From contig CALSNM010000009.1 in NCBI GenBank assembly GCA_943787725.1, positions 1 through 64,000 on the forward strand: DNA of 64,000 bases, written 5' to 3'. The position numbers were made by a program, and so were the translations under genes. Positions 9,960 through 19,734 of this stretch are shown here, piece after piece. This DNA is from an uncultured Flavobacteriales bacterium. Its GTDB lineage: Bacteria; Bacteroidota; Bacteroidia; Flavobacteriales_D; Parvicellaceae. Each line of letters opens with the position of its first letter. Within the stretch, counting starts at the first letter, position 1. The notes under the pieces were generated by a model. It was not told the DNA's origin, made no database searches, and was given only the letters and a program-made list of their open reading frames with translations.

Positions 9960-11165
9960 ATGAAACGATTTATTGGTGGTTTAGGAATTTGTGTGATGGC
10001 GGTAAGTTTACATGGCCAGGATACATGGGTGCAAAGAGATAGTGTTGGAGGACCTCCAAAGAGTGCTTGTGTCGGTTTTTCTATGAATGGATTTGGGTTC
10101 ATAGGCCTCGGTTTTGATCAATTTGAGTATAAAAGAAGCTTGTACTTATACAACTCTAACTTTGACGATTGGGAGAAAATGAATTCCATGGGAAGCATAA
10201 CCGGACAAGGTTTAGAGAGATCTTCAGCGGTTGCGTTTGTTGCAAATTACAACGCGTATATAGGAACGGGGCAAGGTGGCAATCCTTATTTAAGAGACTT
10301 TTGGGAATATAACAGCACCTCCAACACATGGACGCAAGTCGCGGATTTTGCGGGCTCCTCGAGAAGAGAAGCTGCAGCATTCGGAATATTAGACTTTGGA
10401 TATGTTGGAACAGGAATAGATTCAACCGGAACATTAAAAAAAGATTTTTGGAAATATGATCCTATATTGAACACCTGGACTTCAATTTCTGATTTTGGAG
10501 GCACTGCAAGAAAACAAGCTGTTTCTTTTACTATGGGGGGACAAGGGTATGTTGGAACAGGAGATGACGGGTCGTTTACAAATGACTTCTGGCAATATGA
10601 GCCCTTAACCGACAGTTGGGAGCAGAAAGCAGACTTCGCCGGAACAGCTAGATACGGAGCAACTGGTTTTGGAATTTTTCCAAACGCATATTTAGGAACA
10701 GGATATGACAACACTTTAAGCTACACCAATGACTTTTGGGAGTACAATTACTTTAATGACGCGTGGGTTCAAGTAGCAGATTTCATAGGAACCCCAAGGG
10801 CAAATGCTACTTCATTCGCGGTTGGAGACAGGGGTTTCTTAGGGACGGGATATGACGGACAAACATTAGACGACTTTTATGAGTATACGCCGATTTTAAG
10901 TGTAGAAAGTCAATTTCAAATTAAATCGAAGGTTTATCCTAATCCAGTAAAAAATGAATTAAACATATACTTAAACAATGGTATAGATGTAGATGAGTTA
11001 ATGCTTTATTCGTTATCGGGGAAAATTATTTTTCAAGAAACAAAAACAGTTACAAACAACAGAATCAGCACAAATGTAACCAAACTTGCTTCAGGGATGT
11101 ATTTATATTCTGCTAAGGAAAAGGGAAGAGTTGTTGCACATGGTAAATTTATGGTCGCCAAATGA
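9960..11165 (+). CDS. Kelch-repeat T9SS protein, paralogue 4
   Basis: Signal peptide; repeated GYVGTG/DFWEYN units; C-terminal VYPNPVKNELNIYL...GMYLYSAKEKGRVVAHGKFMV. Confidence 0.85.
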   Translation: MKRFIGGLGICVMAVSLHGQDTWVQRDSVGGPPKSACVGFSMNGFGFIGLGFDQFEYKRSLYLYNSNFDDWEKMNSMGSITGQGLERSSAVAFVANYNAYIGTGQGGNPYLRDFWEYNSTSNTWTQVADFAGSSRREAAAFGILDFGYVGTGIDSTGTLKKDFWKYDPILNTWTSISDFGGTARKQAVSFTMGGQGYVGTGDDGSFTNDFWQYEPLTDSWEQKADFAGTARYGATGFGIFPNAYLGTGYDNTLSYTNDFWEYNYFNDAWVQVADFIGTPRANATSFAVGDRGFLGTGYDGQTLDDFYEYTPILSVESQFQIKSKVYPNPVKNELNIYLNNGIDVDELMLYSLSGKIIFQETKTVTNNRISTNVTKLASGMYLYSAKEKGRVVAHGKFMVAK

Positions 11166-11560
11166 GAATCTGGATTTTAGCCCTTTTAGCGCTTGCCTCT
11201 TGCATTGAGCAACCGGAAATACGGAAAGAATCTCCGGCTCCTGATAACGGAGAAGTTCCTATAAAAAGGCAAGAGGAAAAAAGGGCAAGCGAAAATAATA
11301 AGCAACAAGAATTAGCCGGAGAAAGCCTATCATTAAAAATCACAGATAGTGAATATACCGGTTTTGGGTTTGAAATTTTACAAGGAACTAGTCCACTTAT
11401 TGTTCAGCCGCATATTCCTGCTATTCAGGGAATTAAGGGATTCAAAACAAAGGAACAAGCTTCAATTATTGGTAATTATATGATTTATAAAATCAATCAT
11501 GGAATAATGCCACCAAGTATATCTGTTCAAGATTTGGATAGTTTAGGCATCACATATTAA
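11162..11560 (+). CDS. Small lipoprotein, DUF4907-like
   Basis: Lipobox LASC; FGFEILQGTSPLIVQPHIPAIQGIKGFKTKEQASIIGNYMIYKINHGIMPPSISVQDLDSLGI resembles DUF4907. 4-nt overlap with the upstream kelch gene. Confidence 0.7.
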   Translation: MRIWILALLALASCIEQPEIRKESPAPDNGEVPIKRQEEKRASENNKQQELAGESLSLKITDSEYTGFGFEILQGTSPLIVQPHIPAIQGIKGFKTKEQASIIGNYMIYKINHGIMPPSISVQDLDSLGITY

Positions 11561-11571
11561 AACTTATTATT

Positions 11572-11976
11572 ATGAAATTAAGATCATTTTTCGGAATCAT
11601 TATCCTACTTGCCTTGTCAACACCAAGTTGTCGCAAAGGAGAGGGCAAAGGGGGCAAAGCATCAATATCAGGAAAAGTATATGTGCAACATTATACAAAT
11701 CTAGGCGCTACTCCGGGCATAAGCTATTATGCGCGAGATAAAGATGTCTTTATTGTTTATGGCAACAACACTTTCTATGACGATAAAGTAGCAACGCATC
11801 ATGACGGAAGCTATCGATTTGATTATCTAATGCCTGGTAATTATACGGTATACACCTATTCCAAGGACGTGGTTGGATCTGCAGACAACCCGAAAATACT
11901 CGTGCTCAAAGAAGTAACCATATCGGATAAAAACCAAACCGTTGAATTAGACGATTTTGAAATTGACGATGACTAA
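11572..11976 (+). CDS. Small lipoprotein with carboxypeptidase-regulatory-like beta fold
   Basis: Signal peptide plus STPSC lipobox; ASISGKVYVQHY...HHDGSYRFDYLMPGNYTVYTYS. Confidence 0.65.
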   Translation: MKLRSFFGIIILLALSTPSCRKGEGKGGKASISGKVYVQHYTNLGATPGISYYARDKDVFIVYGNNTFYDDKVATHHDGSYRFDYLMPGNYTVYTYSKDVVGSADNPKILVLKEVTISDKNQTVELDDFEIDDD

Positions 11977-11992
11977 TCACAAGGCTAACAAA

Positions 11993-12715
11993 ATGAAAGC
12001 TATTCTTTTTTCTCTTTTTCTGATTATCTCGACTCTTGGAAGGTCTCAATACACAACAGGTAATGCATGGGTTTCTGCGGGCATTTCTTATCGTATTTCA
12101 GATTTTACTTTTGGTCTAGAAGAAGGTGTTCGGTTTACGGAAGCAGCCATTAACCAAACCTATTCAGACATCTCGGTTAAATATAAGTTCAATAAATATT
12201 TGAGAACAGGATTTACTTGGAGAAATGCGCAAAAAAACGGATTTTTAGATGCGGACCGAATTGACAATCGGTTTAGCGGAGATATTTTAGGTAGGTTTAA
12301 AAAGAAAAAAACATTAACCTTTCTAAGGCTCCGTTACCAATCAAAATACAAAGATTGGTTTGTTAGGGAAAATGGACATTTGCCTGAGTCCTATCTTAGA
12401 ACGAAATTGGGTTTTCGATGTCCGTTGAGAAAAAAAGTTAGTTTAGAAACTGCAGCTGAGAGCTACTATACTTTTAAAAATGACGCGCGTTATATAAATC
12501 GGTTTCGAGTTTATTTTGGCGTTAATTACCAAATCAAAAAACAACATGGAATTGAGGTAAACTATATATATCAATCAAGAGTTCAAGAAGCCAACCCTGA
12601 AGTAGGTCATATATTGTCATTGTCCTATTCATATGATATAAATGCGGCACTTAAAAAAAGAAGGAAAAGAAGGAAAAAACAAGAAGGCCAGCAAATAAAA
12701 AAGCCAACCTTTTAA
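11993..12715 (+). CDS. DUF2490-like outer-membrane protein
   Basis: Start MKAILFSLFLIISTLGRSQ at 11993; NAWVSAGISYRISDFTFGLEEGVRF...YLRTGFTWRNAQKNG beta-barrel-like pattern. Confidence 0.65.
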   Translation: MKAILFSLFLIISTLGRSQYTTGNAWVSAGISYRISDFTFGLEEGVRFTEAAINQTYSDISVKYKFNKYLRTGFTWRNAQKNGFLDADRIDNRFSGDILGRFKKKKTLTFLRLRYQSKYKDWFVRENGHLPESYLRTKLGFRCPLRKKVSLETAAESYYTFKNDARYINRFRVYFGVNYQIKKQHGIEVNYIYQSRVQEANPEVGHILSLSYSYDINAALKKRRKRRKKQEGQQIKKPTF

Positions 12716-12964
12716 CCAAATAATCCTGCATTAAGCTGGGTTTCTTGCTGTTCTTGATTTACCCCACTTAGGTAATTTTGTCGCGGGTTGTTTCTGTTTT
12801 AAGCGCTAATTATGAAATCGGAGCAACTAAGGTTTTTTGAGACATTGTTAATCACGTAATAGGTTATTTTTGAATGACGCAACCCTTTGCTTTCTTTATT
12901 GAAGGCAACCTTCTTGAATTGAACCGTTATATTTAGTATACTTGTCATACCAAAACCTTCTTTT

Positions 12965-13372
12965 ATGAAAACCCTATTTTCCATACTAATTTTAGTCTTT
13001 GTAGTTAATACAGCCCATTTTAGTCAAGAGCTTTCTCAAGAAGACATCTCGCTTACAGAAAGTATCTTGGCTCAAAAATCATATCATATTGATTTACCAA
13101 CCTACGACAAGGCGGCAATAATTGTCCGTAGGTTGATTGCAGAAACCGATTTATCTGAACAGGGGATTATAGCCATATTGGATAATATGGTTTCAAATCA
13201 AGCTACCATTACTCGGCAATTATTAGAAATGTTTCATGGGCTTCCAGTCTATGTAAACACCGGAAACCCAACTGAAGATCAAGAAAACTACACCGCTTTA
13301 AAAACAGCATGGATAGAAAATAATCCAGACAAACACCAAGAGCTAATTAATTCAAATAGGTCTTCAAAATAA
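12965..13372 (+). CDS. Small exported hypothetical protein
   Basis: 135-aa ORF with signal peptide MKTLFSILILVFVVNTAHFSQ; ends 7 nt before the next gene. Confidence 0.6.
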   Translation: MKTLFSILILVFVVNTAHFSQELSQEDISLTESILAQKSYHIDLPTYDKAAIIVRRLIAETDLSEQGIIAILDNMVSNQATITRQLLEMFHGLPVYVNTGNPTEDQENYTALKTAWIENNPDKHQELINSNRSSK

Positions 13373-13379
13373 GAACATT

Positions 13380-16300
13380 ATGAAACGGTTACTTTTATTC
13401 GTGCTTTTGTTGATTTCTGTGACTGGAAAGAGTCAGTGCAACTACGAATTATGCATAACAGATGATTTCGGTGATGGCTGGAATGGGAACACCGTTGATG
13501 TTTTTGTAAACGGTAATCTTTATGGCAACTACGGTGCCTCTTTGGTTGGCACGGGGCCTGAGTGCTTCTTCATTGCTGTAAATAATGGAGATGATGTTGA
13601 TGTTATTTTCAACGCAACTGGCACTTTCGTTAATGAATGTAATTTCGCTTTAACGGATGCTTCAGGAAACCAAGCTGGAGCTGGAGATGATATTTCAAAT
13701 ATTAATAATGTAATAGGAAATTGTCCTTGTGGAGCAACTGCCGTTTCTGCAACCCCTGAGCTCATTCTTAACTGCAGTGGCATGCAAGACACCATCAATT
13801 TCGTAGCTGGAGGTATCTGTAACGGGAACTATGAATATCAGGTACTTGTTGGAGGAACAGTTGTACAAGGATGGAGTACTTCTTCCGTTTTTTATTCATC
13901 TCCAGCGTCAAACACGTCATATACAGTTCAGGCAAGGTGCAGTGCTTGTCCAGCATCAATTGCTTCTGATGATTTTGATGTTGAAATTATTGATCCTCCA
14001 ATAATTTCAGGAGTTTTAGAGTTTTGTGCGCCTGGATCAACTTCAATAACAGCTAGTGGATCAACCGGTGATTTTGAATGGTTTACTGATGAAATAGGAG
14101 GAACTCAATTGGCAACAACTCCCACATACACAACGCCTAATTTAAATGATACAACAACCTATTGGCTGCAGGCTAACGGACTTTCTACATCTGCAGGAAA
14201 AATCCTAATTACTGAGTGTGGGCTTGAGGGTTTTGCTGGAGCAACTTCGGCAGATTATTTAGAAATTTCAAATTTATATGCAACACCTGTCAACACCACT
14301 GGATGGGTTGCAGCGATAAGTGCAGACTACAACAATATTAACAACGTAAATCCAATTTTATGGGATCTTCCAAACACTTTCAACGCTTGCTCCGTTGAAT
14401 CAAGAAATGATATTTCTAGCGATCCTAACTATTGGGGAAACAACATAATGTGGAACCCGGGAGCAAATACCACTTATAAAAGTTGGGCAATTATTATTGA
14501 CAACAATGGAAATGTTATTGATTTCGTTGCATGGGGATGGAGTGCTGCAGATATTGCAGGATTTAACCCAACCATTAATGGCTTTAATATTACGCTTGGG
14601 CCTGAATGGGCTGGAAATGGATGTGATGCTACTTGCGGGGTTGCCGGTGGAGCTCCTCTAAGTATTCAAAGAATTGGAAATCAAGATGGAAATACGCTCG
14701 CTGATTTTGTTTGTCAGGCGTCCACACCAGATGTTGTAAACCCTGGGTTGTTTTGCGGATGGACTCCCGTCAGCTGTCGCACACCTGTTACAGTAATTGT
14801 AAATCCTTTGCCAATTATTGACATGAGTGAAGACACCTCTATCTGTAATGGAAATAGTGTAGAATTATTTGCTGACACAAATGGGATATTAGTTGAGCAA
14901 TTCACAATGACTTTTGACGCTGCCTTTTCTTATTCTACATTGAATACCAGTTTGCCTGGAAATTATTATGCTGTTGTAAGTGGTACTTTTTCAGGTGCAG
15001 GTGCTTGTGAAGAAAGAGATGGTGGGTTTTGGTTTTATCAAGGATGTAATAATATTAATCCTATTCCTGCTTATCCATGGCAATGGAATGGAACCAATCC
15101 AAATACTCAATCTCAAGTTCCAACGGTTTATAATCCCAATCATATTTATAATTTTTATTTTAATGGAGGTTCTTCTCAAGCTTTTTCATTTCAGGAACAG
15201 AATGCAAGTTGGTATGGAGATAATTCAGGGAGTTTAACTTTTCAGATTTATTATTTAGGAAATGTTTTATGGTCTAATGGAGTTACAACTACTTTTAATA
15301 ATGTTTCACCAACGCAAACAACAACATATACCGTAAGCGTAGATTATGGAAGTGGGTGTTTAGCTACAGACAGTGTTATTGTTACTGTTTCAGATCCTAG
15401 TTATGTTGAAAATATAGTTCCGTCAACATGTGGAAATTCAAATGGTGAGATTTCTCTTGCAGCCAGTAATGGAATTGCTCCTTATCAATTTTCTATTGAT
15501 AATGGAGTAACTTTTCAATCCAATGGTTTGTTTACAGGCTTAATGGCTAATTCTTACGATGTTCTAATAGTAGACGACATAGGCTGTCAAATACCTGTCT
15601 CTTTAACAGTTCCGGACCTTAATGGGCTTATTGCTCAAATTGATGCTCAAAATAATGTAAGTTGTTTTGCTGGTTCGGATGGTACAGTTGCAGTTGCTGC
15701 TTCTGGAAGTACAGCACCATACTCTTACTCTATTGACGGTATAACATTTGGACCGTCTAGTGTTTTCACGGGACTTTCTTCCGGAAATTACACAGTTACA
15801 GTGGAAAGTGCTCTTGGGTGTCAAGTTACTGTTCCTGTTACTATTGCTGAACCAACTGCTCTTATTGCAAATCTAGATGCCACATCAGATGCTCTCTGTG
15901 CAGGGGAAAATAATGGCTCGCTAACGGTTTCTGGCTCAGGTGCAACGCCTACTTACCAGTACTCAATTGATGGAGGAACAACTTATCAAGCGTCTGGGGA
16001 TTTCGAAAATTTAACCGCAGGCAACTATACCATTACAATTGAAGATTTTAGTGGTTGTCAAGCCAGCGTCAATGGCGTGATTAACGAACCACTTTCACTA
16101 ACAGGAAGTGTTGTTTCCACAACGGACGCAACTTGTGGTCAATCAAATGGCTCTGGAGAAACTGTTGGAGTAGACGGTACAGCAACCTATCAATATTCAA
16201 TTGATGGAGGAGCTACTTTTCAAGCTTCAGGAATCTTTGGAATGTTGGCCCCTGGAGCATATACAATTACAATCGAAGACTTAAATAATTGCCAAACTAC

Positions 16301-19300
16301 GGTGCCTGTCATCATTAATGACCTTACTGGATTAACTGCACAAATTGATGATCAGACCAATGTAACTTGCTTTGGTGGAAGTAATGGATCTGTTACAATT
16401 GCTGCTTCAGGGAGCACCGCTCCATACCAATACTCTATTGATGGCGGAACAACATTTGGGTCGCCAGGGAGCTACAGTGGCCTTGCTCCTGGACCTTATA
16501 CCATAATTTGTGAGGACTTTAACGGTTGTCTATTTCCAGTTTCAGTTACTATTTTAGAGCCAACACCTCTTATTGGAACCCTTCTTGGAACGAATAGTGT
16601 AACTTGTTTTGGTGGCAACGACGGCAATCTTTCTGTGAACGGTTCTGGCGCAACTCCAGCTTATCAATTTTCAATTGATGGGGGTGCAACTTTTCAGCCA
16701 ACTGGATCATTCTCAGGTATTTCTGCAGGCAACTACGTTATAACATTGGAAGATGCCAACCTTTGTCAATCAACCGTAAACGCTACCGTAAATGAACCAA
16801 CCCAGTTAATGGGTAATATAGATGCAACCATAGACGTTTCTTGTTTTGGTGGTTCAGACGGCTCGCTAACTATCTCTGCTTCTGGGGCCATTCCTAGCTA
16901 TCAGTTTTCGATTGATGGAGGCGTTACTTTCCAACCTTTAGGTACATTTAACAACTTGCCTCAGGGGTCCTATAATATAATCATAAAGGATGCAAACAAC
17001 TGTGAAATAATAGTAAGTGCCACTGTAAATGAGCCAGCAATATTAGAGGCTAGTTATGTTTCTGCTACTGATGCAACTTGTGGAAATCCAAACGGATCTT
17101 TTGAAGTGACAGGCACGGGTGGAACATCCTCGTTTGATTATTCGATAGACGGAGGTGTCACTTACCAAACCTCAGGTATTTTCAGCGGCCTTCTTGCTGG
17201 AAGCTATACCGTCACAGTTAAAGACGCGAACAATTGTACTGCAACAACCACAGTCACTATCAATAATTTAGGTAGCCCAACTATAGATCAAGTTACTGAA
17301 ATAAACGCTACCTGCAATGGCACTTGTGATGGACAAGTTGCGGTTAATTCAACTGGAGCAACTCAATTTAGTATTGACAATGGGGTTACTTTTCAAGCAA
17401 ACAATGTATTCAGTAATATTTGTGCTGGAACATATGTCTTGGCTGTCACAAACGCAATAGGTTGCCTAGAATATTCAACAGCGACAGTTGCAGAGCCGTT
17501 GCCTTTAGCTGTTAGTGTTAATACTACAAATTTATCATGCTACAATGTTTGCACTGGAGAAATTGATATAACCGCAACTGGAGGAACTGCTGCAATACAA
17601 TACAGTATTGACAACGGGGCTAGTTTTTCGCTCAGCGGAACATTTACGGGTGTTTGTGCCGGAACCCATGATATTGTCGTTAACGATGGAGGAACCTGTA
17701 CATATTCAACCCAAGCTATGGTATTCGAGCCAGCTTTATTAACTGCTTCTTTTGACATTACAGATGCGACATGTGCAGGCACCTGTGATGGCTCAATAAA
17801 CGCCATTCCTTTTGGTGGAACGGGCACTTATACTTACACTTGGAACCCAGCTCAAACAGGAAATAACTCAGTGGCACAAAATCTTTGCGTAGGTCCCTAC
17901 TCTCTTGTAATAGAAGATGCTAATGGTTGTTCTGCTGACACAACAGTAAGTGTTGGAGGTCCTCCTGGAATAGTAATTACAGGTGTTGATGCTACCGACG
18001 TATTGTGCGATGGAGACTGTAATGGCTCGATAACAATAAATGCTACCGATGCTTCGCAATACAGTATTGACGGAAGTACATATACCTCTAGCAATGTCTT
18101 CAATGGGCTCTGTGCAGGTGGATATACAGTATACGCACAGAATTCTAATGGATGTTTTGAGGTAGAGCAAGTTAACATAGGTAGTCCAACGATAGTAACG
18201 GTAATTGCTCAATCAGATACAACAATATGCATTGGAGGTACAGCCTCTCTTAATGCTTTTAGTTCGGGCGGTGTTGGTCCTTATGAGTATTCCTGGGACA
18301 ACAATATGAATACCCAAGTGATTAATGTTTCACCCTCAACATCACAAACATATTGTATTAGGGTAACAGATGCTAACGCTTGTATGAGTAACCTCTCTTG
18401 CTTAACGGTTACCGTAAACCCACCTATTAATGCAAACGCCTTAAGCGATCAAACAATTTGCCCAGAAGATTTTGCGCAAATATCTGCTTCTGCAAGCGGA
18501 GGAGATGGAGGTCCTTACAATTATCTTTGGGATCAAGGGGTTGGAACTGGTTCTAATCAATCCGTCTCACCTCCTGGAACAACCATATATAATGTAAGCG
18601 TAACAGACGGATGTGAAACCCCTGCCGGAACAGCTAGTATAACAATAACCATTCACCCCACTCCAAATATTGGGTTTAGTGGAGATATATTATCAGGGTG
18701 TATGCCAATAGATGTAAGTTTTGAAGAAATAAATATACCCGCAGGATCACAATGCCAATGGAACTTTGGTGATGGAGGTGCCAGCAATGATTGTAGCGAT
18801 GTATCTCACGTTTTTACGCAGGCAGGCTGTTGGAATATCTCTTTAGCGATAACGACTCCTGAGGGTTGTGCAACTAGCTACGAGGCGGCAAACTATATAT
18901 GTGTTTACGACTACCCAACGGCATCGTTTACGTTTGGCCCACAACCAGCAACTATTCTTAACCCTACTATTGATTTTGTTAATACCTCAAGTGGGGCTTC
19001 TACGTATGACTGGACGTTTGATGTTCTTGGAATTGCAGACAACGATAATGCGGAAAACCCGGCTTACACATTCCTTAGCGAACCTGGAACTTATGAAGTT
19101 TGTTTAAATGCAACCAGCAATGAAGGGTGTTCTACTGACACATGTGCCAATGTTTTAATTAATGATGAGCTGTTGCTTTATGTTCCAAACTCTTTCACTC
19201 CAAACGGAGATGGCATTAATGACGTTTTTGCACCTTTTGTTAATGGTGCAGACCCATTAAATTATGATCTTCTAATTTTTAATAGGTGGGGCGAATTAAT

Positions 19301-19451
19301 TTTCGAAGAACAACATTCTTCAAAAGGTTGGGATGGATATCAAAACGGCGTTCTTGCTCAGGATGGCGTATATGTTTGGAAAATAAATTGCAAAGAGGTT
19401 TCTGGAGGGCAATACCATGAATACATAGGACACGTAACCTTGATGAGATAG
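13380..19451 (+). CDS. 2023-aa SprB-repeat surface protein with gliding-motility-associated (T9SS type B) C-terminus
   Basis: Uninterrupted ORF; signal peptide; many ~75-80-aa repeats (VTCFGGSDGSLTISASGAxPxYQFSIDGGxTFQxxGxFxxLxxGxYxIxxxDxNxC); PKD-like segments; C-terminal YVPNSFTPNGDGINDVFAP...NRWGELIFE...WDGYQNGVLAQDGVYVWKI. Confidence 0.9.
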   Translation: MKRLLLFVLLLISVTGKSQCNYELCITDDFGDGWNGNTVDVFVNGNLYGNYGASLVGTGPECFFIAVNNGDDVDVIFNATGTFVNECNFALTDASGNQAGAGDDISNINNVIGNCPCGATAVSATPELILNCSGMQDTINFVAGGICNGNYEYQVLVGGTVVQGWSTSSVFYSSPASNTSYTVQARCSACPASIASDDFDVEIIDPPIISGVLEFCAPGSTSITASGSTGDFEWFTDEIGGTQLATTPTYTTPNLNDTTTYWLQANGLSTSAGKILITECGLEGFAGATSADYLEISNLYATPVNTTGWVAAISADYNNINNVNPILWDLPNTFNACSVESRNDISSDPNYWGNNIMWNPGANTTYKSWAIIIDNNGNVIDFVAWGWSAADIAGFNPTINGFNITLGPEWAGNGCDATCGVAGGAPLSIQRIGNQDGNTLADFVCQASTPDVVNPGLFCGWTPVSCRTPVTVIVNPLPIIDMSEDTSICNGNSVELFADTNGILVEQFTMTFDAAFSYSTLNTSLPGNYYAVVSGTFSGAGACEERDGGFWFYQGCNNINPIPAYPWQWNGTNPNTQSQVPTVYNPNHIYNFYFNGGSSQAFSFQEQNASWYGDNSGSLTFQIYYLGNVLWSNGVTTTFNNVSPTQTTTYTVSVDYGSGCLATDSVIVTVSDPSYVENIVPSTCGNSNGEISLAASNGIAPYQFSIDNGVTFQSNGLFTGLMANSYDVLIVDDIGCQIPVSLTVPDLNGLIAQIDAQNNVSCFAGSDGTVAVAASGSTAPYSYSIDGITFGPSSVFTGLSSGNYTVTVESALGCQVTVPVTIAEPTALIANLDATSDALCAGENNGSLTVSGSGATPTYQYSIDGGTTYQASGDFENLTAGNYTITIEDFSGCQASVNGVINEPLSLTGSVVSTTDATCGQSNGSGETVGVDGTATYQYSIDGGATFQASGIFGMLAPGAYTITIEDLNNCQTTVPVIINDLTGLTAQIDDQTNVTCFGGSNGSVTIAASGSTAPYQYSIDGGTTFGSPGSYSGLAPGPYTIICEDFNGCLFPVSVTILEPTPLIGTLLGTNSVTCFGGNDGNLSVNGSGATPAYQFSIDGGATFQPTGSFSGISAGNYVITLEDANLCQSTVNATVNEPTQLMGNIDATIDVSCFGGSDGSLTISASGAIPSYQFSIDGGVTFQPLGTFNNLPQGSYNIIIKDANNCEIIVSATVNEPAILEASYVSATDATCGNPNGSFEVTGTGGTSSFDYSIDGGVTYQTSGIFSGLLAGSYTVTVKDANNCTATTTVTINNLGSPTIDQVTEINATCNGTCDGQVAVNSTGATQFSIDNGVTFQANNVFSNICAGTYVLAVTNAIGCLEYSTATVAEPLPLAVSVNTTNLSCYNVCTGEIDITATGGTAAIQYSIDNGASFSLSGTFTGVCAGTHDIVVNDGGTCTYSTQAMVFEPALLTASFDITDATCAGTCDGSINAIPFGGTGTYTYTWNPAQTGNNSVAQNLCVGPYSLVIEDANGCSADTTVSVGGPPGIVITGVDATDVLCDGDCNGSITINATDASQYSIDGSTYTSSNVFNGLCAGGYTVYAQNSNGCFEVEQVNIGSPTIVTVIAQSDTTICIGGTASLNAFSSGGVGPYEYSWDNNMNTQVINVSPSTSQTYCIRVTDANACMSNLSCLTVTVNPPINANALSDQTICPEDFAQISASASGGDGGPYNYLWDQGVGTGSNQSVSPPGTTIYNVSVTDGCETPAGTASITITIHPTPNIGFSGDILSGCMPIDVSFEEINIPAGSQCQWNFGDGGASNDCSDVSHVFTQAGCWNISLAITTPEGCATSYEAANYICVYDYPTASFTFGPQPATILNPTIDFVNTSSGASTYDWTFDVLGIADNDNAENPAYTFLSEPGTYEVCLNATSNEGCSTDTCANVLINDELLLYVPNSFTPNGDGINDVFAPFVNGADPLNYDLLIFNRWGELIFEEQHSSKGWDGYQNGVLAQDGVYVWKINCKEVSGGQYHEYIGHVTLMR

Positions 19452-19734
19452 TTTTTCTGCGTCCTTGTTAGATTAGGGTAAACTTTAAAATACCACTGAA
19501 ATATTTAATGATTACCCAAAACAATTGAAAATATATTTATTTCAAAACACTCTAAATTTGTAGGTAGTCCATCTCAATGTTAATACAGAAACGGGTTATT
19601 TGTGTGAGTGAATTAAATTCTATTCACTTTAAGACAATATTTTTGAATTAGGGACTATAATATGTATTTGGTTTAACCCTACGTTGTAGTTAATTAATAT
19701 TAAAAGACATAAGATTAAAATTGGAGAGCAATTA

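Noticed and set aside
19553-19560. TAAATTTG (TAnnTTTG-like -7 element) in the convergent intergenic region, possible sRNA promoter
   Set aside because: No well-spaced -33 TTTG partner and AT-rich sequence makes chance matches likely. A second match at 19638-19645 has the same problem.
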